Shown: one piece after another, positions 1 through 13,400 of the stretch
How the letters are laid out: each line of letters starts with the position of its first letter
Numbering within the stretch: position 1 is the first letter of the stretch
NCBI RefSeq assembly: GCF_910596095.1
Contig: NC_056539.1
Location: 22,683,001-22,747,000, forward strand
Direction: 5' to 3'
From: Thunnus maccoyii
Lineage: Eukaryota; Chordata; Actinopteri; Scombriformes; Scombridae
Length of the DNA stretch: 64,000 bases
The notes under the pieces: model-generated
Database searches by the model: none
What the model was told of the DNA's origin: nothing
The model's input: only the letters and a program-made list of their open reading frames with translations
Position numbers and translations under genes: made by a program

Positions 1-374
1 ATGCAGAAACCAGGACAAACCCCGGCTTACTGGTCAACACCTGTTATTTAACCTGACATGCTGAAAATACAGTTCTATGATAACTTTAGGATTATTATAG
101 TTACTGTTATGATATTTCTATCATCAACTATAATTAGTAAATACTGACAGCAGCTTCTTGCCCATTCAGTTATAAGGTTTGCTTGTTTCAATTAGAAAAA
201 TACTTGAAACTTATTGAAGATTGTGAGTTTTTGTGTTAATTTTTCATGAGGCGACTAAGTAATGAAATGAAATCCAATAATAAAAGATTTGAAGCTGCAG
301 CTGTGGATCTGGTTATGTAATGGTGATGACCAGGTAATTTTCCATGACCAGATCTGCAAATTCTTTTCATTATC

Positions 375-938
375 ACATAATCTGCTGATTATTCTCTCGA
401 GTAATTGATTAGTTGTTAGTCTAAAATTTTCACAAAAATAGCTGATCACATTTTGCTTGAGCCCGGGGTGACATCTTTGAACTGCATGTTTGTGTCAAAA
501 ACCCAAATTATCTACCCCAGAATATGAGAACTAGCAAAAATGTACATTGTGGGAACTGTAACCAGTGACATTTCTGCTTGAAATATAATCTAAACAATTA
601 ATCATTCGTCGAAATTGTTGCAGATTCACTTTTTGCTGATTGACAAGTTGACAAAGTGACTAATTGTTTCAACTCTAGCTACAACTAATTAATATCAATT
701 CATTGATTAATTGTTTAATCTGCAAGAAGGTTAGGAACTAATGAATAACGCCCATCACAAGTTCCCAGAGCACAAAATATATTAAAAAACAGAGAGAAGC
801 AGCAAATCCTCACATTTGAGAAGCTGGAGCCAGAGAATTGTTGGCATTTTTGCTTGATAAATGACTTAAATGACTGTTTCTGGTTTATTTTCTGTTGATC
901 GACTCATCGATTAATGAATGAATTGTTTCAGCACTACA
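375..938. repeat. Two adjacent diverged copies of a dispersed fish repeat (GCAACTAA ends)
   Basis: Two side-by-side units (about 375-672 and 680-938) carry the marks of one dispersed family: ends containing GCAACTAAT or its complement followed by ATTGATTAAT-type AT-rich stretches, and an internal CACATTTGAGAAGCTG block followed by GGCATTTTTGCTTGA. The same signature occurs at 3564-3885, 5301-5605, 16341-16613 and, in part, 36148-36224. It looks like a non-autonomous DNA transposon. Unit borders are approximate. Confidence 0.6.
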
Positions 939-1437
939 TTACACACAGTGCTTGTTAGTGAAAGTAGTATTACAGTGTGAGAGCAGTATAATCAGATTGA
1001 TATTGTATGTAAAGCAGTAACACAGTCATGTAACACTACTAATGAAAATTTAACATTTTTGTTTTTTTCCTTTGGCACAAGGAAGACTCAGCCAATCACA
1101 ACAATCATTATTTTTTAATTTCTCTTTCCGCTATGATGCTCGTAAGTGTTGATCTGTGGTTACGCAATGCACGGAACAAAGATTCACAGAAATGTAATAG
1201 CCTACATATCTCTGATAAACAGGATACATAAAGGGAGATAAAACATTGTGATACAGCAGCAGTACTTTCTGACCTTATTACTAGATTTTGCTGTTGGATT
1301 AATCATTACTGATTATTTTTTGTGAAACACTTTCTGCTGTTATCAACTTCTGATGAAATATGATATGAAAAATGCATTTTGGTGCTAGTGTAGTTGACTG
1401 GAGCCTTGCATGACACCCCACTGTGTATAAGGTTATT

Positions 1438-1480
1438 TCTATATGTATATATCTATATATCTATATCTATATATGTCTTA
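1438..1480. repeat. TA/CTA-rich simple repeat
   Basis: Short impure run of TATATCTA units. Simple-sequence DNA with no other signal. Confidence 0.7.
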
Positions 1481-2322
1481 ATATAGCTGCTCTTTATTTG
1501 ACCCTTGCTCACCCTCTTAGTCATCTCATCCCTCCTCAGATCTCCTGCAGACCCTCAGCTTTACTGTTTAAGTGAGAAACATTGGCTTTTAAGTACAACC
1601 AATTGGATTTTTTGGCAGCAAGTTTTGCAGCTTCACCCTCCCCCCAGGCTATTTACAGCCAGCTGAGCTTATAGTCTCTATTATTGGCAGGTCGAGAAGT
1701 ATTTTTTTCAAGTACAAAAACGACTGGTTGGGTCTGTCTGCAGGGCCAGACAGAGAGGGGGGGTGCAGCTTCTGTTTCACACATCAGGGATTCAGGGTGG
1801 TGAATGGGTGCTGAGGTTAAGAAGAGAGATGAAGAGAGCAGTGAGGATTAGAAAGTGATGACTTGGGGCAAACACACACACACAGACTGAGACAGACAGA
1901 AAATCTGCAGTATGTGTTTGTGTGTGTGTGGAGGCAACTCGACACTGAGTAAGAAATACATTTTTAAAATGTATATACTGAAAGCCACTGAGCATTTTCT
2001 TATATTTTTATGCTTGTAAGCTTATTAATAATGGAAATATCAGTGTAAAATAATGGGAATATTTAACTGATATGAGTGAATACTCATTTTATCAAGTCTC
2101 ATCCAATTTGCAATGGTTTAAAAATGACTGATGATACTGAATTCTTTATTTTGTATATATATATATGTATTTTATGCAGTATTATAATCACTCATGCCTG
2201 CTGCTGCAGTCTTGTACTGTTGGACACAAGTGACTGTGCTGTTTGGGAAGTTCAAAGTGTCAGTTGTTGGTGTGATTATTTCCTCTAAAGGACTGTCCCA
2301 CTGTGAAGCTGATAAGTGTTTG

Positions 2323-2439
<117 letters not shown>

Positions 2440-2685
2440 GAAAAAACAAAAATTAAGAAAAACATGGAAGTAGTCAGGAAAATGACGTGTCCTTCTAATC
2501 AGAAATGCACGCATATTGTTAACCAGCAATTACGTATGTGTACTATTTTGTCCCGTGGCTTGATGGCGACTGCCAAATATGTTGATTTAGCTCAATAAAA
2601 CTGTTTTACTGATAAACAGGCAGCAAACAACAAAGACTTCAGTTCATTAAACTATACACAGCTTCAGTCTTTACTGTCCACAGAA

Positions 2686-2699
2686 ATGTCTTTGTCCAG
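2686..2699 (+). CDS. Speculative candidate for homer3 coding exon 1
   Basis: ATGTCTTTGTCCAG is followed directly by a GT donor (gtatcg). It would encode Met-Ser-Leu-Ser plus two bases of an Arg codon. The phase joins exactly to exon 2 at 14360, and human HOMER3 also starts with a short Met-Ser-x-x-Arg leader before Glu-Gln-Pro-Ile-Phe. A match this short is expected by chance about once in this much DNA, and the flanks do not look like a CpG-rich promoter, so this is a guess to test, not an established exon. Confidence 0.15.
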
Positions 2700-3563
2700 G
2701 TATCGTGATTTCACAAAGTGCTCTCCTCATTCCTCATGCAGCTTTTAGAGCCTTCACACCCTTTTTCTCTCAGACACAGGTGATATCGCAGGGGATGTTT
2801 TTAGACTGTGAAGGCTCAGTGTTTCTGATTTATAGGGGGGACATCGAGCCCAACTGTGTTTCCAAAAAGCTGCTCCAGTTTTTGGTTATTATCTTGTTTG
2901 TCAGGAATGAACAAGGGTGACCACAGAACATTTTATTGTTATTTACACACATCACATCTTGAAGTTTTTCTAATTAAATCCTTTGCTGAACAAGTTTTAA
3001 TTTGCATATGATTTAGTTCATTTCTTTGCTCACAATAATTGTTGCTCTTGGTTTATTTACAGTCTTTGTATGAGTAACTTTGCAGCTGATATCTAAAAAA
3101 AAGACAGACGAAACTTTTCTTTTAAGGTTTTTAATAAGATTTACGCTTACATTAGAGGTCTTCAAAGGTCCACCTGGACTGACTCAGTTGCAAATTATAT
3201 TTCCTCTAATCAGGTCAGTCAAGCCCTGTTGTGTTTTCAAGGGTCTCGACTCTGCGGGTCAATATCTGTAATTATCTGCGAGGATTCAAGTGGAGTCTCA
3301 TTGTGTGGTGCATCATAATCATCATGAGAGTGTAAACTGTGCTTGTTAATTGGTGGCAAATCATGTTGCTGCCAGTTTTTGTTTGGGTCTGTTGTGGTCA
3401 AATACATTTTGGATGATAATCCTCGGGTCTATTCGGTTACGGTCTGACTTCTCGTGTCCATTTCAGATCTCTCTCTCTGATTGGTGGAAATTATTTTATG
3501 TAAGTTGGGTTCATGTGGGTTTCCCTGTTTCAGATCAGGGCACAAATTTTTAACCATTGAAGA

Positions 3564-3885
3564 CTAGAGCTGCAATGATAGTACATTGCCAGAAAGTTAA
3601 TAATCAACTATTTTGGTAATCAATAGTTTAAATAATTTTTCAAGCAAACATGCCAAACATTCCTCAATTTCAGCTTCTCAGTTGTGAGTATTTACATTTT
3701 TTGCTGTCATATGTCATTGTAAACTTAATATCTTTGGACTAATGGTCGGATAAAAAAAAGCAATTTGAAGGCATCAACTTGGGCTGTAGGGAACTGTGAT
3801 GGGAACTTTTTAAACAAACAATATAGATTAATAATAATCAGCATATTTATTGATAATGAAAATAACTGTTAGTTGCAGCCTCTAG
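3564..3885. mobile_element. Non-autonomous DNA transposon, GCAACTAA family (most complete copy)
   Basis: The left end reads CTAGAGCTGCAATGA. The reverse complement of the right end reads CTAGAGGCTGCAACTAAC, giving imperfect terminal inverted repeats about 322 bp apart. Inside is the family block CAGCTTCTCAGTTGTGAG. It has no coding capacity and was presumably mobilised by a transposase encoded elsewhere. Confidence 0.7.
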
Positions 3886-5300
3886 TATATATGCCAGTTT
3901 TTCAATTTGTATTTACGGCTTTATTGGCTCATTCATGTGTACTCTAGTTGCTAATTCTGATATTTTCAACATGACTTGAAGGCAGCATAATTTAAGATCT
4001 TCCCATTGATACGGTAAAGAGAATAACATTATTCATTACGTTGTTTCCATGTTGGATGTTGATGGTGTAGATGCAAAAATGATACTCTTGATTAAACTCA
4101 GCATGTGTCTTTACAACATCATCACTGTCAGTTTATATCTATATGAGCTGTAATTTCTATTCTAGAGGTAATGAAGCGTTATCAAAGAGGTCCAAGCAGT
4201 AATTTAAAACTGAGCATGAAGCCCTGCAGTGAAAGCAGCCTCGATGCTCAGAGGAAGAGTGTTAAAGCCTCCTTGCTCGCTGAAAGCTCCCTTTAGAAAA
4301 CTCAGCTCGTGTATTGTTTGTCCTCCAGCTCATCCAAATGGAGCTATCATAGAAGTCTTTGTGTTTATGGCCTTTGCTGCAAGCAGCAGCCAATACCGTT
4401 GTAATATTTTCCTGGCCCTGAAAGGAATTATTTCATCTGTATGAATGTGAAGCTGAGAAAGAGCTTGCAAGCTCAGCAGAAGCCTTTCCAGGAGGCAGAC
4501 TGTTGGAGTAAAGGGCTGTTTGTTTGGTTCACTCCGACATTTCATCAGATGTCTCATACTGTATGTACACCCATATACAATTAATTTATCATGAGGGTGG
4601 AGCGTTGCCGACGGCCTCAGGGCTAAGTGCCTCCTCCTCTATCTGGTGTCATTGCAGGGCTGTTAAGGAGAATGAGCGGATTAAAGAAAACTCAAAACTT
4701 TCAGCTCAGACTCAGCTGCTTTACTCTCCCATCCTCTGACAATGGCAGAATATCAAATAAAGGTTTTCTCAAGGCAAACCTTGAGAATTTTCTTTGAGGT
4801 AGATTGTAGTTTTAAAGCTGCCAGTTGGCACCACATGACAAAGTGCTGCAGACTTGTGCTGTACATGAATACAAAGACATACAGAAGTGAAAATAAAATG
4901 TCCCCGAGAGGCATGAAAAGTGGTGTTGCCCATAGAGGTTTGAACCACACTTGAGGATTCAGTCCTGTTCCCTCACTGGCCTGTCTGGGCTCAGATCCCA
5001 GCTGAGGTTTCTCTCTTTGTGTCTCCCAGGTTTTGCCTGTCTGTCTTTTTCATTCTCCTCTGCTCTGGCCCTGAATACACACACAAAAAAAAAATATCCC
5101 AGGGAGAATGTACTAGCTCTTCTATTTAAATGAAAAAGTGGTTTTATAACAGGCAGTTCTGCCAGAGTTTCTCTAAAAAAAAACAACCCCTTGAACGCTT
5201 TGCAGATACTCATGTTGGTTTAATCACATCTCTAGTTTAAGCACTATTACCACTAAACATGTAGACAATCATTTTTTGAATATTTTGTCATTGCTCCCAT

Positions 5301-5605
5301 TACAGCTGGAATAACTAATAGATTAGTCGACAGATAATTATTTTGATAGCAATTTTTCAAGCAAAAATGCTGAACTTTACTTCGTTCCAGCTTCTCAGTT
5401 GTAAGGATTTGCTGTTTTTTGTGTTGTGTGACATGATTCAATGAATATCTTTTGAGTTTCGGAATGTTGGTCGGACAAAAGAAGCATTTTGAAGACGTCA
5501 TTTTGGCTTCTGGGAAATTGTGGTTTACTATGTTCTGACAATGATTAATCGATTCATTAAGAAAATATTTGCCAAATTAATATCGGTAATGGATTTAATT
5601 GTTTG
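5301..5605. mobile_element. Non-autonomous DNA transposon, GCAACTAA family (second copy)
   Basis: Shares with the 3564-3885 copy a long internal stretch: TTTTTCAAGCAAA, CCAGCTTCTCAGTTGTAAGG and AATGTTGGTCGGACAAAA, in the same order and orientation. The ends are more worn, so borders are approximate. Confidence 0.65.
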
Positions 5606-5728
5606 TTGGAGTTAGATGAGCAAGCAAGGAGGAATTCAGTTTGAAGACATAGTCGGCTTAGACATTTGTGATGGGTGTGTCAAACTTTTGACTGTTTGGT
5701 TATGGTGAGTCTTTCCCACTTTTAACTT

Positions 5729-5755
5729 GTTATGGCTTGTTTAACAAGCCATAAC
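5729..5755. repeat. 27-bp perfect odd palindrome
   Basis: Arms of 13 bases, GTTATGGCTTGTT and AACAAGCCATAAC, pair perfectly around a single central T. It lies in noncoding DNA between two transposon relics. It may be a worn transposon terminus or a cruciform-forming sequence; no function is assigned. Confidence 0.8.
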
Positions 5756-5859
5756 TTGATTAGAGCTTTGTCTTATTAAAGCATAATGAGAGTCATAATA
5801 TTACGCTCATTATCCTTAATAAGGCAGTTTATCTTTTTTGCTTGGAGGTACCTCAATAT

Positions 5860-6135
5860 CGATATTACAACAATGTTGTAGGGATGACTATTGAGTATGA
5901 GATTTTTGATAAATAATCATCATTAATGTGGATATAATGACTAAGTGGGTAAATGCAAATAATAGAACAGCTAGAACAGTCTGGAAAGTTCAGAAAATTA
6001 CATCACTTTACTGTAATGCAGCCTTCAAAACCAGGAAAAGACAACACGTCTGCCATATCATGATATTATGAAAAATCGATACCTAGTCTCATATCACAAT
6101 ATCGATATAATATCGTTATATTGCCCAGCCCTAAT
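5860..6135. mobile_element. AT-rich MITE with ATATCGATAT core
   Basis: One end reads AATATCGATATAATATCG followed by TTATATTGCCCAGCCCTA; the other has CTCAATATCGATATTAC. The reverse orientation start (TAGGGCTGGGCAATAT) is a very common dispersed repeat in teleost genomes. There is no coding capacity. The left border is uncertain. Confidence 0.65.
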
Positions 6136-7670
6136 TATACACCAAATGAACATTTCATAGTACAATTATCATGGTATATAATATTCTAATTAGGGAAACT
6201 AAATTGAAATGTAACTTTAATGTCTAAAGTTTATTTGCACAATTGGATGGTGGTGATGGTGAGCCATTAAGTGTGCTGTGTTGCTGCCTTTTGCTGCCAC
6301 TCTTCAGCAGGTTTTAACAATTTTCTGTTGGTGCTTTTTCATCCAAAATGTATTAAACCTTTTATATATTTACATTGTATCTTTACACTTGACTGAAAAA
6401 TGACAAAATCCTACCAAAGTTTAGATTTTAAATCGTATAAAAAAGCAATGTGATGTAGCACCTGACATGCATGTAGATATCACTTAACACACTATGCAAT
6501 TGTGTTTCTGACCCCTTTAATTACTGAACTGTAATCTGAACACAGTTCTCCTTCCACTCATGCATGGATGAGCAACAGTGAGCGTGTCGACGGAGGGGGA
6601 GGGATGGGCGGATGTATGACCTGGAATAGATTAACAATAATTGATTCAGATGACCCCTCAGTGGATTCAGGCCTCTGGCTCAGAGAAGGAGGAGGATACC
6701 CTCAGCATGCAGCTGTGCGATCACAAAGAAACAGCAGAAAGTAACCCAATCGACCAACTGTACTGCTACAATGTACTTCTGCTCCTCAACAGTTCAGAGG
6801 GAAATACTCCTATATATTTGACAGCTATAGTTTCTGGTTACATTGTAGATTAAGTTTACAATTACACACAAAAATATGATAAATTTATAAAATATGATGC
6901 ATTGTTATAAATTACAGAATAGATTCACAGTTTTTCAAGTGTGTCTTAAAACAACAGTCAGACAGTGAAATGAACATTGAAACAAGTTTTGCTTGTTGTA
7001 ATCATTCCTCCTATTCATACTAACCATCAGAGGATCCTTTAATGCGCTTTCAAGCTAAGTGATAGGGGGCAAAATTCACAGTCCTGCTTGTGTGCAAAAT
7101 TTATTTAAAAGTTTATGAAGCTGATATGAAGCATCTGCAGTTTGAGTTAGTCAAATAAAATGGATATCTTCCAAAGTTACAGTCTTTCGAGTGCCAAATT
7201 CCCTCTTTTTGATAAAATCCTTCCACCACAGCTCAACAGGGAAACACAAAGAGGGAATTTTATACTAAAAACACTATAAATTTTGAGGATATACACTTGA
7301 TATGACTAACTCAGACTGCTGAAGCCTCACATTAACCTCAGATATACTTTTGAATACATTTTTGCATAAAACAAGGACTGTGGATTTGGTCCTCCATCAC
7401 TTACATTGTAAGTGCATTAAAAAAGATCTTCTAATGGTCAGTATGAACAGGAGGAATGATTACAGCAAGAAAAACATGTGTCAATGTTCATATGGACACA
7501 TGACTCTTGTTTTAAAAAAAAAAAAAGTCACCCCATCCTTTAATCTACCCAACAGTATGTGAAGAGGATAAAATTAGCAGCACCAGGATGAGCTAAAATA
7601 TTAAAATTATGCTTACATGGCAATACATCAGTAATGATGCAAAAGTATTCTAGCTACAATCAAATCCAAA

Positions 7671-8036
7671 CTGTATGACATCTGCTTCTTGCAGGAGGAT
7701 CACCTAACTGTGCAGGAGCTGTGAGATAGAGGAGTGGTCATCATAATTAATAAAAGCCTTTAGTTTAAGTGTCTCAAAATTTCTAAAGATAGCAACAGGA
7801 GGGTGATAATTATCCTGGCAGAAATTCAAGGTCATTCGCTGATCATGGCTAATATCTACACCTCTGATATAGATTGGAGTGTAGGCTGGCTGGAATGGGC
7901 AATAAACCAGTTATTATGGGAGGAGATTTCTATCAGGTTCTGGATCCAACCCTGGACCCCAGCTGTCCATCCTTTATGGGCCACAAAGATCAGTACTGTA
8001 ACTGTTCTGGAGAATTTATGTTGAAATACATCTTAC
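7671..8036 (+). pseudogene. LINE (L1/Tx1-like) endonuclease relic
   Basis: In shifting frames the DNA encodes Cys-Phe-Leu-Gln-Glu-Asp-His-Leu (compare the LQETHL motif of L1-type AP endonucleases), then Arg-Gly-Val-Val-Ile-Ile-Ile-Asn-Lys, then Gly-His-Ser-Leu-Ile-Met-Ala-Asn-Ile-Tyr, and after a frame change Pro-Val-Ile-Met-Gly-Gly-Asp-Phe-Tyr-Gln-Val-Leu-Asp (compare GGDFN). The order and spacing match the N-terminal endonuclease domain of an L1-superfamily ORF2. A stop codon and at least one frameshift show it is dead; reverse transcriptase is not seen. It ends about 120 bp before the MITE at 8159. Confidence 0.75.
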
Positions 8037-8158
8037 TCCTCTCCCATAATGTATTTCTAGGATCTACTACATCTGGATTTCCAACTCCCTTCTCTCTTCC
8101 ACCTCAGCCTGTGCGATTGAAAGTATTGTCATCAGTGTGTCATCATGCTGATATAAAC

Positions 8159-8756
8159 TTAAAGAGGACGTATCATGCACATTTCCAGGTCTATATTTAT
8201 ATTCTGGGGCTCTGCTGGAATATCTTTGCATGATTTACAGTTTAAAAAAACTCCTTATTTATCTTATACTGGCTCTTTATGCAGCCCCTCTGTTCAACTT
8301 ATGTCTGAATCAGGCCGTTTTAGCTCCTGTCTCTTTAAGGCCTCCCTCCCAATGAGCACACTCTGTTCTGATTGGCCAGTTTCTGGTAGCTTGGGAGGCT
8401 ACGTAAACAAATAGTAGTGGTAGTAGAATTTCATTTCTTTTTCTCGTTCTTTACTCAAAGTATAAACTTCTCAAATACATCCGTACATGTTCAAGTCCAA
8501 ATCTGGTCCAAAATATGTGAGTGTACCACACGAACAACCCATGAAACAAAATTATTGTCAACCTCAGCAACAAAGGTTAATGAACAGACGGCTGTTTGTG
8601 GGTATGCACGAACGATCTGACGTCAGTTTGATGGGGAAGTAGAGGTAACATTGCAAAACAAAGCTTTCAGAGGAGGCTGACCATGTTTAACATCCAACAT
8701 CATAACAGTATAAAAATAACAGAAAACCACAAAAAGCATGATATGCCCCCCTTTAA
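8159..8756. mobile_element. Complete 598-bp TTAA-flanked MITE (piggyBac-like ends)
   Basis: The element starts TTAAAGAGGACGTATCATGC. The reverse complement of its right end reads TTAAAGGGGGGCATATCATG, so it has imperfect terminal inverted repeats and TTAA at both ends, the target site of piggyBac-type transposons. Internal blocks such as TTTGCATGATTTACAGTT and CTCCTGTCTCTTTAAGGC are familiar from very common percomorph repeats. It has no transposase; the small open frames in it are chance. Confidence 0.85.
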
Positions 8757-9235
8757 TGATCCCCTTCAGTAAATCAAAATCTATTTCAAGATGTCAGTTT
8801 TAGAATGTATTTGATGTTTGTAAAGAAAATAATTAAATTTACATTTATTTAAATGTTGATTTAATCTCAACTTTTAAACCAACATGGATGACAAGTGTTT
8901 AAAATGCTCAGAAATTGAAATTTAAACATCTACATTTCCACGACAACTGGTTGAATCCACTCTGTTACTAAATGCTGTTTCCAAGGGCAAGAATGAACTT
9001 ACAGTGACGTGTAGGATATGATTTTTGACACTTAAGAAACACTCTTACAGTTTTTTATTAGATCAAATTCTGTCAACTTGTCATTCTGTCAGGTTAGAGA
9101 TGTTGAGGTGATTCTAGTTTCTGTAGCTTTAGTTTAACATTTCACTGGCTGCACACTTTCATGTCAGTTCTCCAGGCTGTCAGATATCAACAACTGTCTC
9201 CTTCTGCCCAGTCATGCGGGGTTTCACTCTTGCAA

Positions 9236-9286
9236 CACCTGATTTAATTAAGGAACTCACTACAGACTCGTTAATTGGATCAGGTG
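9236..9286. repeat. Imperfect inverted repeat, 16-bp arms
   Basis: CACCTGATTTAATTAA at 9236-9251 faces TTAATTGGATCAGGTG at 9271-9286, pairing at 14 of 16 positions with a 19-base spacer. It may be a short foldback element. The element type is not certain. Confidence 0.6.
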
Positions 9287-10409
9287 TGTGTAAAGTACAT
9301 GACACAGTACCACGTCAGAGTACACTTCTCTCTGCTGCGCTGCGTTAGTTTGGACAAGACTTCTGTGGTCGTCAAGCTGCTGTGCTCCTGAGGAGGAATT
9401 TAATCCAGTTTTAATCTGCTCATATCATCAAACCTCGACGTGAAGCATCCTGTCTGAGCTTATTAGCTTGAGAGGCTTATCACAGAGCAACGTCAAGACG
9501 GGCCGAATGAATGACAGGACGCTCGTTCCTGTGTGATCCGGTGTGACGGCTGGGAGTCTGATGAGCAGTCAGTCATCACTTCTCATTAAGATGAGAGTAT
9601 GATAGAATGGAAATCCTGACAGAAGCTATTCTGCTTTGATGTTAAGGCTTATTTATTTTTGGCTTATTGGCTTAGTGCCTTTAACAGCCTGGTTCTAAGT
9701 TATGCAGGCAGGTAATTAGTTTTATTGAGTAAAATTAAGTACTTTCATGGTGCTGTTAATGTGCTTGATTCATGTTGATGTTTTGAGCAGAATTTTACCT
9801 TTAGACACACAGATAAATGATGGGGTTTACCATACATTTCAGACCAGAGACTCTCAAATGAAAAGCTCAGTTACTATCGTCTCACACCTTGTTTTTCTTT
9901 CTTAAATGTCAGAAAATGTTTGTGCTGCTTTCAGAGAATTACCCACAATCATATCATAGTCACTTTACTGTCAGCCTCTACATATTTTCACTTGATAAAT
10001 AGTTGCATGAATGGCCCTGCTCAAGGGCAATTGCACAGTAGCTTTAAGAGGTTCTAGAGATCATTACTCATGCACTGAGGTTTTCAGGAAGGGAAATTTG
10101 ATGCAGTGATTTAACGCTCATGTTAACCTACAAATGCCCTGTCTGTAACAGACTTTGTCTTTCAGGAAGCAGATTGAGCTTTTAGATTGCAAACATGTCT
10201 TTTAGACATAATTGGGTTTGAATAACAATAAAATGAGTGACAATTTAGACCTGCAGCTTTGTTTCTTTAAAGACACTGAAAATACTTGTACAGTTTTTTC
10301 AGAAGGAAAAAATAATCATGGTGCTTTCCACAGAAGTTTTTTGTAAAGCTGGCTGCATTTAATGTGCGTTCAACAGTTTGCATACATTTTCAATGTTTTT
10401 TCGGGCTGA

Positions 10410-10441
10410 AAAGGCTGTTGCAATTTTCTGCAACAGCCTTT
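10410..10441. repeat. Perfect 13-bp hairpin, 6-base loop
   Basis: AAAGGCTGTTGCA and TGCAACAGCCTTT pair perfectly around ATTTTC. It is in noncoding DNA upstream of homer3 exon 2. There is no sign of a longer miRNA-like stem. Confidence 0.8.
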
Positions 10442-13400
10442 GTAATCAGTTGGCCCTTCTTTGTTTGGTTTTTCAGGGGTGAAAACGCTACACTTCAGTG
10501 ACAAGTAAACTACAGTCCAAACAGCCATCTATGCAATCATGGAGCAAATGTGTATAGTTGATTATATAATAAAATATTTATAAAATAAAAATACTTTGTT
10601 TTTCAGTCCTGATGGAACTATCATAGAAATCACATTAATGTAGCAGCAACCAAATAACTTCGCAGTACTTCTTCAACCTGTGTGACAAATTAGAAGTGTA
10701 GTTATCAGAATATTTCAGTAGAAATAGTGTATCACAAATCAGATTCTTTCCCAATACCCACTCTTGTGGTATTTGCAAGTAGTCAAGTGGCTACTTGTGT
10801 GACACATTTCCGATTACTGCACAGCGCCAGAGTGCCTGTTCAGACCGCAGGAATGTGGAGGTTTATCAAAGCTCACTGGGACACTCTTGATTAATAAGGA
10901 CCTGTGATCCCGTCACTCACACAAATACAGATACTGTACATGGCAACAACTGAGCTCAGATGATTTGTTGAAGTAGGAGTTGGATCAACCAAACTTTATT
11001 TACCGTTACAGTCAGAGGACAATAAAAAAAAAACAACACACAGGAGAAATACAAAGCAATTAAATCAAATTAAGTTATCTAGAAGCAGGTAGGTTTACTG
11101 TACCTGGAAGAGACAAAACACAATATTATTTTGAATGGTTTCAGTCTGATAGCATTTTTTAAGAATGGAACATAGGCCTGTTTTTCAAAATCTTTGATAA
11201 TGATACTTAATATCTATCTTGACAGTATATGCAATTTTAGTCTTATCAGTCGCATCAAGAAGAACAGATTAATTGTTAATATTACATGATAACCATCTTT
11301 GGGGGTTCTGCCATAACTTGCTGTTTGGATATTTATAATAATATTCACACTCAATCCAACTTTCAGAAACATCAACTTCTTCTTGACTGTCAATAAAACC
11401 AGCCAGTTGGCACACTGCCACCAAAAACCTGACTGATGTTGTGCAATTTGTCGTGGTGAATTGTGGGATATATTGTGCTCTGAATGTGCATCGAGTGTGG
11501 TTCGAGTGTAGTGTATGTTGGTATTCAGACGTGGGACACGTTCGCCTACTACCTGGTAGTGTGTGAACCAAGACTGCAAGTGTTGGTATTGGGACGTACG
11601 TCTTAGTTTCCTCTACATGCCTGCCATTGACTCCATGTTGTTCGGTAAACTCAGATCCATTTTTGTATCATCAGTTAGTGATATTCATTGCATCTATATC
11701 TGCTGCTATCCTGGAACTGAACAACAAAGAAAGCCTCGTCCTCGTCTCTGCTGCTGTTGTCTATTGTCAATTGTAGCTTCAGTAATCTGTGTTGAAACAA
11801 TAACGACTATTGTTTGTATGCTAATGTACAATAATTCCAACCAAATCCAGCAGGGACAATGCTTCATATAGCCAGTGCTGACCTATATAAATGATTATTT
11901 CTATTGCTTAGACACAGAACAGGACCTCCTCCCAGCACACATTATCCTCATTAATGTCAGCATGTAATTGTCTGGCAATGAGAATGGCTCATTGCATACA
12001 TTAACATTATCCAAACTCTATTAGCTGTGTAATGTTGCATGGATTCACCATAGTGCCCGTGTAGCCCCTCGTCGTCCTGTGAGCGTCTTTCAACTGTTAG
12101 TCCCCGTAGCGAGTATATGTTTGAGCAGGGTGGCTAATTGGACTGCTAGCGGTTAGCGAATCTTCAGCTTAATTTGCACCAATAACCTCAGTACACCAGT
12201 AGAGCATCAATGACCTCGAGGTCTCTGAAAAAGATCACATTTGGAAATTGGGAGTATTTTTCTCTATCTATAGCTTTATCCACCATCACGGTATTCTCAG
12301 TGGAAGAGTGGGGTCGCTGGTTTACACTCCAGCAGATGAACAAAATGAAACAATAAAGATATTCAATTAATGTTTTAACCTTTTGGCTTTGACCAGTGTG
12401 CTTAAAAGGTTTATCGAGTGTGATGTTTCCATTTTTAAATGTATTCTTTAACGTGAATTTAAGGTTCTACAACTGTGAATTCATTTGTATCGTGGCCTAA
12501 TTGTCCCTTTAATGAAATCATTTCAATTGTATTCCTCTTTATGAAAATGTATTCCATCCAAAAATAATATCTATAGCTATGTAGCATGTATATATATTTA
12601 TATGCATGCTGTAAATAAAAGGAACAAAGCAAACTAAGAACTGGCTGGTATAATAGGAAGACTCACTGTGCTGCTTCCATTAAAGATTAAAGGTAGAAGC
12701 TCATTAAAATGGAATAAAAATCAAGCAATAACATACAGGAGGTTGTGTAATATCATGTGTTTTGGTAAAAAATGTGCAGCAGTTGTAGGTGCCTATACAC
12801 TTCCGCAACAACTTCCACATAGACCCTAAATGATGATGTGATGGTGTTATGATGAATAAAGCTCGCGTTAAACTTGAAGTGAGTCTGAAACTGTCATATA
12901 AGTATACCGCAAAAACTCAACTGAGGCGAGTTTCTGTACAGATAAACTGGTTGAGTGAGGAGTGCCGCATGCAGACAGATTTATGACTCCTAAAAAAAAT
13001 GGCACGTAACAGGTGACTTTGGCTCACCTCACTGGTTGTGATAGAGCTGAATGACAAAGCGGCCCGACTGAAAGTGATACATTCACATTCTGTTGAAAGT
13101 AGAAAATGATTGATGGCACAACACATTAGAATGAGAAATAAGGTGCACTCCAAAAGTATCTTTGTAAGGCTCATAATCCTGTGTTGTGGATTCATTTGTT
13201 GTATTAGTGTCAGTCTACTATATTATTAGTGTGGTGTCTGTTGTTTTAAAAAATAAATCAGATAACAGTTTTTTCTTGTAGGCATTATTTAAACAAAAAG
13301 AAATGTTTTTAGATATTTGCAAAGAAGGAGTTCAGTTCATTCTCACCCTCATTGTAAAACAAAGAGAAACTGCTACTCAAATAAATTTCAGTTCAAAAAA

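Noticed and set aside
11214..11579. 121-codon open frame on the minus strand
   Set aside because: No domain, no splice-site support, composition of noncoding DNA.
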